Position numbers and translations under genes: made by a program
DNA from: Flavobacterium sp. ENC
GTDB taxonomy: Bacteria > Bacteroidota > Bacteroidia > Flavobacteriales > Flavobacteriaceae
Direction: 5' to 3'
Assembly (NCBI RefSeq): GCF_020991415.1
Contig: NZ_JAJMOY010000001.1
Span: 806,001-870,000, forward strand
DNA: 64,000 nucleotides
In this document: positions 59,638-64,000 of the stretch, piece by piece
How the letters are laid out: each line of letters begins with the position of its first letter
Numbering within the stretch: position 1 is the stretch's first letter
The notes under the pieces: generated by a model
Database searches by the model: none
Told to the model about the DNA's origin: nothing
What the model saw: the letters and a program-made list of their open reading frames with translations, nothing else

Positions 59638-61935
59638 ATGAAAAAACTATTTTTGATCTTGCTATTATTTGGTTTGCAATATTCGTTTGCACAGGAAACG
59701 GCTGTTATTTCAGGATATATCTCAGGTGAAGGCCAGAAATTACCGTTGTCAAACATTCATTTAGCAGGAACAAAACATAAAACGGTTACAGATAGTTTAG
59801 GATATTACAAATTAGAAAATATTGCTGCCGGAAGTTATACCATCCAGATTTCTCAAATGGGTTTTCAGACCCTGAAAAAGAAGATAGAGGTGCTGAAGGA
59901 TTCGATTCATTCCTACGATTTTGAATTGACGGATAACGGAAATCAGCTGAACGAAGTGGTCGTTTCCGGAACGCTGAAAGCCGTAAAACGATTAGAAAGC
60001 GCTGTTCCGGTTGAGGTTTATTCACCGGTCTTCTTTAAGAAAAACCCAACGCCAAGTATTTATGAAGCGCTGCAAAACATCAATGGTGTCCGGCCTCAGC
60101 TCAATTGCGGTGTTTGTAATACAGGTGATATTCACATTAACGGACTCGAAGGCCCTTATACGTTGGTTTTAATTGATGGAATGCCGATTGTGAGCAGTCT
60201 TTCAACGGTGTATGGATTGTCCGGAATTCCAAATTCTCTGGTGGAACGCATCGAAATTGTAAAAGGTCCTGCTTCTTCATTATATGGAAGTGAAGCAGTG
60301 GGCGGCCTGATTAATATCATTACCAAAAATCCAACGAATGCGCCACTGTTTTCTGCCGATGTTTTTTCGACAAGCTACCTGGAAACAAATGTGGATTTGG
60401 GAATGAAATTCAATCCATCGAAAAAAGCGACTACACTCTTGGGAATCAATTACTTCAATTACAATGAGGTTGTAGATAAAGATAAAGATGGTTTTACAGA
60501 TGTAACGCTGTCGGAAAGGATTTCGGTTTTTAATAAATGGAGTTTTTTACGCGGGAATAACCGTTTGTTTACAATCGCAGCACGCGGAATGTATGAAGAC
60601 CGCTGGGGTGGGGACGTGCGTTGGGAGAAAAAATACCGCAGCGGGGATCAAATTTACGGCGAAAGTATTTATACCAAAAGAGGAGAACTGATCGGAAGTT
60701 ATCAATTGCCTTTTGAAGAAAAACTGATGCTCTCGTTTTCCGGAAACGTGCATTATCAGGACAGTCGTTACGGAACAACATCCTATATTGCCAATCAAAA
60801 GATAGGTTTCCTGCAACTGACTTGGGATAAAAAGACAGGCCAAAATGATTTCCTTGCGGGAATGGCTACCCGATATTCGTATTACGACGATAATACCGCC
60901 GCCACAAAAGCAGCCGAAAATACCTGGTTACCGGGAATTTTTGTTCAGGATGAAATTACATTGTCTCCCAAAAGTCAGGTGCTCCTTGGAATGCGTTATG
61001 ATTACAATTCGATTCATGGTTCAATTTTTACACCACGAGTGGCATACCGCTGGAAAAAGAGTGATAATACCATTTTCCGCTTAAATGCAGGAACAGGATT
61101 TCGTGTAGTAAATTTATTCACCGAAGATCACGCAGCACTTACCGGTTCGAGAGATGTGGTGCTTAAAAGTGATCTAAAACCGGAACAATCGGTGAATGTG
61201 AATCTGAATTATATTCAGAAAATAAACTTTACCAACGGAACGTTTATTGGAATTGAAACTACGGCTTTTTATACGCGATTCAGTAACAAGATTATATCGG
61301 ACTATATTACGGATCCGAATAAAATCATTTACGACAATATCAATGGCTACGCGTTAAGTCAGGGAATCAGCACGAATATAGATCTTAATTTTCCGTCAGG
61401 ATTGAAGTTTATACTCGGGGCGACCGTTCTGGACAACAAAAATGTGGAAAACGGAGTTTCCCAAACACCTTTTTTAACAGAGAAATTCACAGGGACCTGG
61501 AGCGTATCCTACAAAATAGATTCGATGAACTTATTGTTGGATTATACCGGAAATGTCTACAGCTCGATGAAGCTGCCTTTATTGAGCGATTTAGATCCCA
61601 GAAGTCCGAAGTCGCCCTGGTACAGTATTCAGAATATTCAGTTTACCTATTTTGGATGGAAGAATTTTGAACTTTACGGGGGAATCAAGAACTTGTTGAA
61701 CTTCACACCCAAACAAAACAATCCGTTTCTGATCTCGAGAACCAATGACCCTTTTGATAAAAACGTGCAGACTTCCGATGGTACGGCTATTGGTATCAGA
61801 GGTAACGTAGTTCCAAAGGGCCAAATCGTCGATACTCCGGATAATCCGTATGGGTTAACTTTTGACACGACTTATGTTTACGGACAAAATCAGACCATTC
61901 GCGGTTTTTTTGGATTGCGGTATACTTTGAGATAA
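59638..61935 (+). CDS. TonB-dependent outer-membrane receptor
   Basis: About 765 residues from MKKLFLILLLFGLQYSFAQE (signal peptide); a TTG start at 59614 is less likely. A carboxypeptidase-regulatory-like domain (about 22-105: ISGYISGEGQKLPLSNIHLAGT), then the plug (about 110-225: LNEVVVSGTLKAVKRLESAVPVEV ... YTLVLIDGMPIV ... VERIEIVKGPASSLYGSEAVGGLINIIT), then a barrel ending in a terminal aromatic strand (FFGLRYTLR). The plug has an extra NCGVCNTGD motif. Imports a metal complex or other ligand with TonB energy. From context (Fur-family gene, MerC) a metal or metallophore is the best guess. A TAGTTTTG -7 element lies at 59609-59616. Confidence 0.93.
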   Translation: MKKLFLILLLFGLQYSFAQETAVISGYISGEGQKLPLSNIHLAGTKHKTVTDSLGYYKLENIAAGSYTIQISQMGFQTLKKKIEVLKDSIHSYDFELTDNGNQLNEVVVSGTLKAVKRLESAVPVEVYSPVFFKKNPTPSIYEALQNINGVRPQLNCGVCNTGDIHINGLEGPYTLVLIDGMPIVSSLSTVYGLSGIPNSLVERIEIVKGPASSLYGSEAVGGLINIITKNPTNAPLFSADVFSTSYLETNVDLGMKFNPSKKATTLLGINYFNYNEVVDKDKDGFTDVTLSERISVFNKWSFLRGNNRLFTIAARGMYEDRWGGDVRWEKKYRSGDQIYGESIYTKRGELIGSYQLPFEEKLMLSFSGNVHYQDSRYGTTSYIANQKIGFLQLTWDKKTGQNDFLAGMATRYSYYDDNTAATKAAENTWLPGIFVQDEITLSPKSQVLLGMRYDYNSIHGSIFTPRVAYRWKKSDNTIFRLNAGTGFRVVNLFTEDHAALTGSRDVVLKSDLKPEQSVNVNLNYIQKINFTNGTFIGIETTAFYTRFSNKIISDYITDPNKIIYDNINGYALSQGISTNIDLNFPSGLKFILGATVLDNKNVENGVSQTPFLTEKFTGTWSVSYKIDSMNLLLDYTGNVYSSMKLPLLSDLDPRSPKSPWYSIQNIQFTYFGWKNFELYGGIKNLLNFTPKQNNPFLISRTNDPFDKNVQTSDGTAIGIRGNVVPKGQIVDTPDNPYGLTFDTTYVYGQNQTIRGFFGLRYTLR

Positions 61936-61943
61936 AGGTGTAG

Positions 61944-62296
61944 TGCCACTATCGGATGCACGGATTAAACAGGTTTTATTGATTGTGTTTAATTTTGTGA
62001 TAAATATTTGTCAGGCTGAGCGGAGTCGAAACCCATGTTCCAATTTACAAGCCTTCGACTTCGCTCAGGGTGACAATCGGGTTTATATTATTTGAAGCAG
62101 CCACTCCCGATAGCTATCAGGATGCACGTATTAAACGGATTTTATTGATTGTGTTTAATTTTTTGTGATAAAGATTTGTCAGGCTGAGCGGAGTCGAAGC
62201 CCCATGTTCCAATTTACAAGCCTTCGACTTCGCTCAGGGTGACAATCGGGTTTATATTATTTTAAGCAGCCACTCCCGATAGCTATCGGGAGTGGC
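61944..62296. repeat. Tandem duplication of ~167-bp unit with palindromes
   Basis: The whole gap between the receptor and thioredoxin genes. GGATGCACG starts unit one at 61954 and unit two at 62120; CAGGCTGAGCGG lies at 62012 and 62180, so the period is 166-168 bases. Each unit holds a 23-base inverted repeat (62008-62030 with 62054-62076; 62176-62198 with 62223-62245) of the CTGAGCG-AGTCGAA type. A 28-bp perfect palindrome (14-base arms, GCCACTCCCGATAG) lies at 62269-62296, a damaged copy at 62099-62126 and a remnant at 61944-61959. No gene is seen. Confidence 0.85.
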
Positions 62297-62316
62297 GAAA
62301 ACAACCAACCAACCAA

Positions 62317-62781
62317 ATGAAAAAACTAACCTTAATGATCTTCTTTTTAGCAATTTCCGTAACCGGATTCTGCCAGCTCAAAGCGCGATCTTTTGAGGAA
62401 GTAGATAGTTTGCAACACATTCAAAAGAAAAAAACAATCGTTTTCATCCATACCGATTGGTGTCAGTTTTGCCAGAGAATGAAAAACACCACCTTTAAAA
62501 ACCAGGAAATTATTGAGAAACTCAATCTCGATTTTTATTTTTTGGATTTGAATGCTGAGGAAAAACGAGTTATTACTTTTAATAATCAGACTTTTAAATA
62601 CCAGCCATCGGGCAATAACGTTGGCGTTCATGAATTGGCTTTGCAATTGGGAACGTTGAACAATCAAATTGTCTATCCGGTTTTATGTGTTTTGAATGAG
62701 AAAAACGAGATCATTTTGCAGTATAATAATTATCTGGGGCCTAAAGATTTTAACCTTCTTTTAGAAAAATTGAAAGAATAA
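62317..62781 (+). CDS. Exported thioredoxin-like protein
   Basis: 154 residues with signal peptide MKKLTLMIFFLAISVTGFCQ. Thioredoxin fold with the active site WCQFC in FIHTDWCQFCQRMKNTTFKNQEI, the cis-Pro region VYPVLCVLNEKNEI and a helix at the end. It should work in the periplasm as a thiol reductase or metal chaperone. It follows the TonB receptor across the repeat block and precedes lycopene cyclase by 18 bases. Whether it belongs functionally to the receptor or to the cyclase is open. Confidence 0.88.
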   Translation: MKKLTLMIFFLAISVTGFCQLKARSFEEVDSLQHIQKKKTIVFIHTDWCQFCQRMKNTTFKNQEIIEKLNLDFYFLDLNAEEKRVITFNNQTFKYQPSGNNVGVHELALQLGTLNNQIVYPVLCVLNEKNEIILQYNNYLGPKDFNLLLEKLKE

Positions 62782-62799
62782 AATTTGTTATTTTTGAAA

Positions 62800-63963
62800 A
62801 TGCAATCTTCACAAATCAAACATTTCAATTATATTTTTACCGGCACAGGTTTATCCGCATTGATGACGGTTTATAAAATGGCGGTGTCCGGTAAATTTTC
62901 TGACAAAACTATTTTATTATTAGATGAAGATGCGAAAAAGACAAACGACAGAACCTGGTGTTTTTGGGATCAGGAAGAATCACTTTGGAATTCGATAATC
63001 TCCAAAAAATGGGACTCGGCTTTATTTGTCAATGAAGATTTTAAACGCGATTTAATTTTGAAGCCTTATCGGTACAATCAAATTCGTGGACTGGACTTTT
63101 ATAATTTTATTTTTGAAACGATTTCAAAACAATCCAATATCACTTTCCTTAATGAAAAAGTAACCGATATCAACGAACTCGAAACCCATGTTTTTGTGGG
63201 AACGGAAGCGAACCGTTATACTTGTGATTCTTTATTCAACAGCATTTATACCAAAGGTTTTGCATTAAATCAAACCAAATATCCAGTCTTGAAGCAGCAC
63301 TTTGTCGGCTGGTTTGTAAAAAGTAAATCCGAAATCTTTCATCCGGAACAAGCTACTTTTATGGATTTTTCAGTAGAACAAAGAGGAAATACACGCTTTA
63401 TGTATGTTTTGCCCATTTCTAAAACAGAAGCTTTGGTAGAATATACGCTGTTTTCTGAAAACCTTCTTCCCGTAGCAGAATACGAAAATGAGATTCAGAT
63501 CTATTTGAGAAACCTCGGAGCTGATCAATATGAAATTACCGAAAAGGAGCAGGGCAGCATTCCCATGACCTGTTACCCTTTCTGGAAGAAAAACACCAAA
63601 CGCGTTTTAAATATTGGAACAGCGGGTGGCTGGACCAAGGCGAGTACGGGTTATACGTTTAAAAATTCCGATAAAAAATCATCAGCTTTAGTAGAATTCC
63701 TGCAAAATAATCTTTCCCCAAAAATGGCATCTTTTCATCAAAAAAGCAGGTTTTGGTTTTATGATTTGTTGCTTTTAGATATTCTGTATCGTTATAATGA
63801 ATTGGGAAGTGCTATTTTTTCTTCTTTATTCAAAAAAGGCAACCCGGCTTTGATTTTTAAATTTTTGGACGAAGAAACGAATGTATTGGAGGACGTTCAG
63901 GTGATTTTAAAATGTCCTAAAATCCCTTTTATTAAGGCATTGTTTCGGGTATTATTCAAATAA
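62800..63963 (+). CDS. crtY: Lycopene cyclase (CrtY-type)
   Basis: About 387 residues from MQSSQIKHFNYIFTGTGLSALMTVYKM; a TTG at 62785 is not needed. FAD/NAD-binding N-terminus (YIFTGTGLSALM), then LLLDEDAKKTNDRTWCFWDQEE, the conserved motif of bacterial beta-cyclases, QHFVGWFVKS and FMDFSVEQRGNTRFMYVLP, and IPMTCYPFWKKNTKRVLNIGTAGGWTKASTGYTF. It cyclises lycopene to beta-carotene at the membrane. No other carotenoid gene is visible in the last 40 bases. Confidence 0.93.
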   Translation: MQSSQIKHFNYIFTGTGLSALMTVYKMAVSGKFSDKTILLLDEDAKKTNDRTWCFWDQEESLWNSIISKKWDSALFVNEDFKRDLILKPYRYNQIRGLDFYNFIFETISKQSNITFLNEKVTDINELETHVFVGTEANRYTCDSLFNSIYTKGFALNQTKYPVLKQHFVGWFVKSKSEIFHPEQATFMDFSVEQRGNTRFMYVLPISKTEALVEYTLFSENLLPVAEYENEIQIYLRNLGADQYEITEKEQGSIPMTCYPFWKKNTKRVLNIGTAGGWTKASTGYTFKNSDKKSSALVEFLQNNLSPKMASFHQKSRFWFYDLLLLDILYRYNELGSAIFSSLFKKGNPALIFKFLDEETNVLEDVQVILKCPKIPFIKALFRVLFK

Positions 63964-64000
63964 AAAATCTATTTCGCGCAGATTTATAGGATTAAGCGAA

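Noticed and set aside
1..64000. tRNA, rRNA and known riboswitches
   Set aside because: I saw no TTCRANTC-type T-loops in tRNA context, no rRNA and no recognisable riboswitch; a covariance-model search would be needed to be certain.

Overview
The window looks like chromosomal DNA from a Flavobacterium-type bacterium (Bacteroidota); the species cannot be named from sequence alone. The evidence is a giant SprB-like gliding adhesin followed by a SprF/PorP-family gene, low G+C, starts preceded by A-rich DNA instead of Shine-Dalgarno sites, several TAnnTTTG -7 promoter elements typical of the phylum, and phylum-typical families (DUF4837, DUF5777, tRNA_anti-like, MerC next to a Fur-family gene). I saw no rRNA, tRNA, prophage or CRISPR array.

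Layout. 1-16086: the 3' 15 kb of sprB and then sprF (gliding motility and type IX secretion). 16345-26764: housekeeping and envelope genes, namely pgk, a LysM lytic transglycosylase, a DUF4837 lipoprotein, an ElaA-like acetyltransferase, a double-OmpA protein, an S41 protease, a DUF4349 lipoprotein, rnpA, a PlsC-type acyltransferase and an acyl-ACP desaturase. 26968-34399: an HD hydrolase, the iron operon feoA-feoB plus a Cys-rich FeoB partner, a SCO copper chaperone, an EamA transporter and an M13 metallopeptidase. 34456-53311: haem region. hemB, hemF, hemE, hemD, hemC and hemA lie on the minus strand and hemH and hemJ on the plus strand, giving nearly the whole route from glutamyl-tRNA to protohaem (hemL is absent here). 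This region also holds a class I aldolase, a frameshifted REP-associated transposase with its palindromes, and a divergent envelope cluster (globin-like lipoprotein, DUF5777 barrel, OB-fold protein, monohaem cytochrome lipoprotein, two YceI proteins, AraC regulator). 53322-58438: enoyl-CoA hydratase, an unknown protein, an MntR-like regulator with an Nramp-UspA fusion transporter, and a Fur-family regulator divergent from merC. 58445-63963: a thioredoxin-reductase-like flavoprotein, a TonB-dependent receptor, an exported thioredoxin-like protein and lycopene cyclase.

How the genes may work together. Iron uptake (Feo), manganese uptake (Nramp/MntR), a probable zinc or other metal system (Fur-family/MerC/TonB receptor), haem synthesis and haem-using or redox proteins (cytochromes, the globin-like lipoprotein) lie within 35 kb, so metal and haem handling is the theme of the second half.

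Most unusual features. (1) Many intergenic gaps hold a long inverted repeat, often built of short tandem words and ending a few bases before a start codon. hemE and hemH share an identical 30-bp leader element in the same orientation. (2) A dead RAYT gene lies between two REPIN-like palindrome pairs. (3) A divergent envelope redox/globin cluster sits between hemA and hemH. (4) Two near-identical operator palindromes overlap the -33 and -7 elements of merC.
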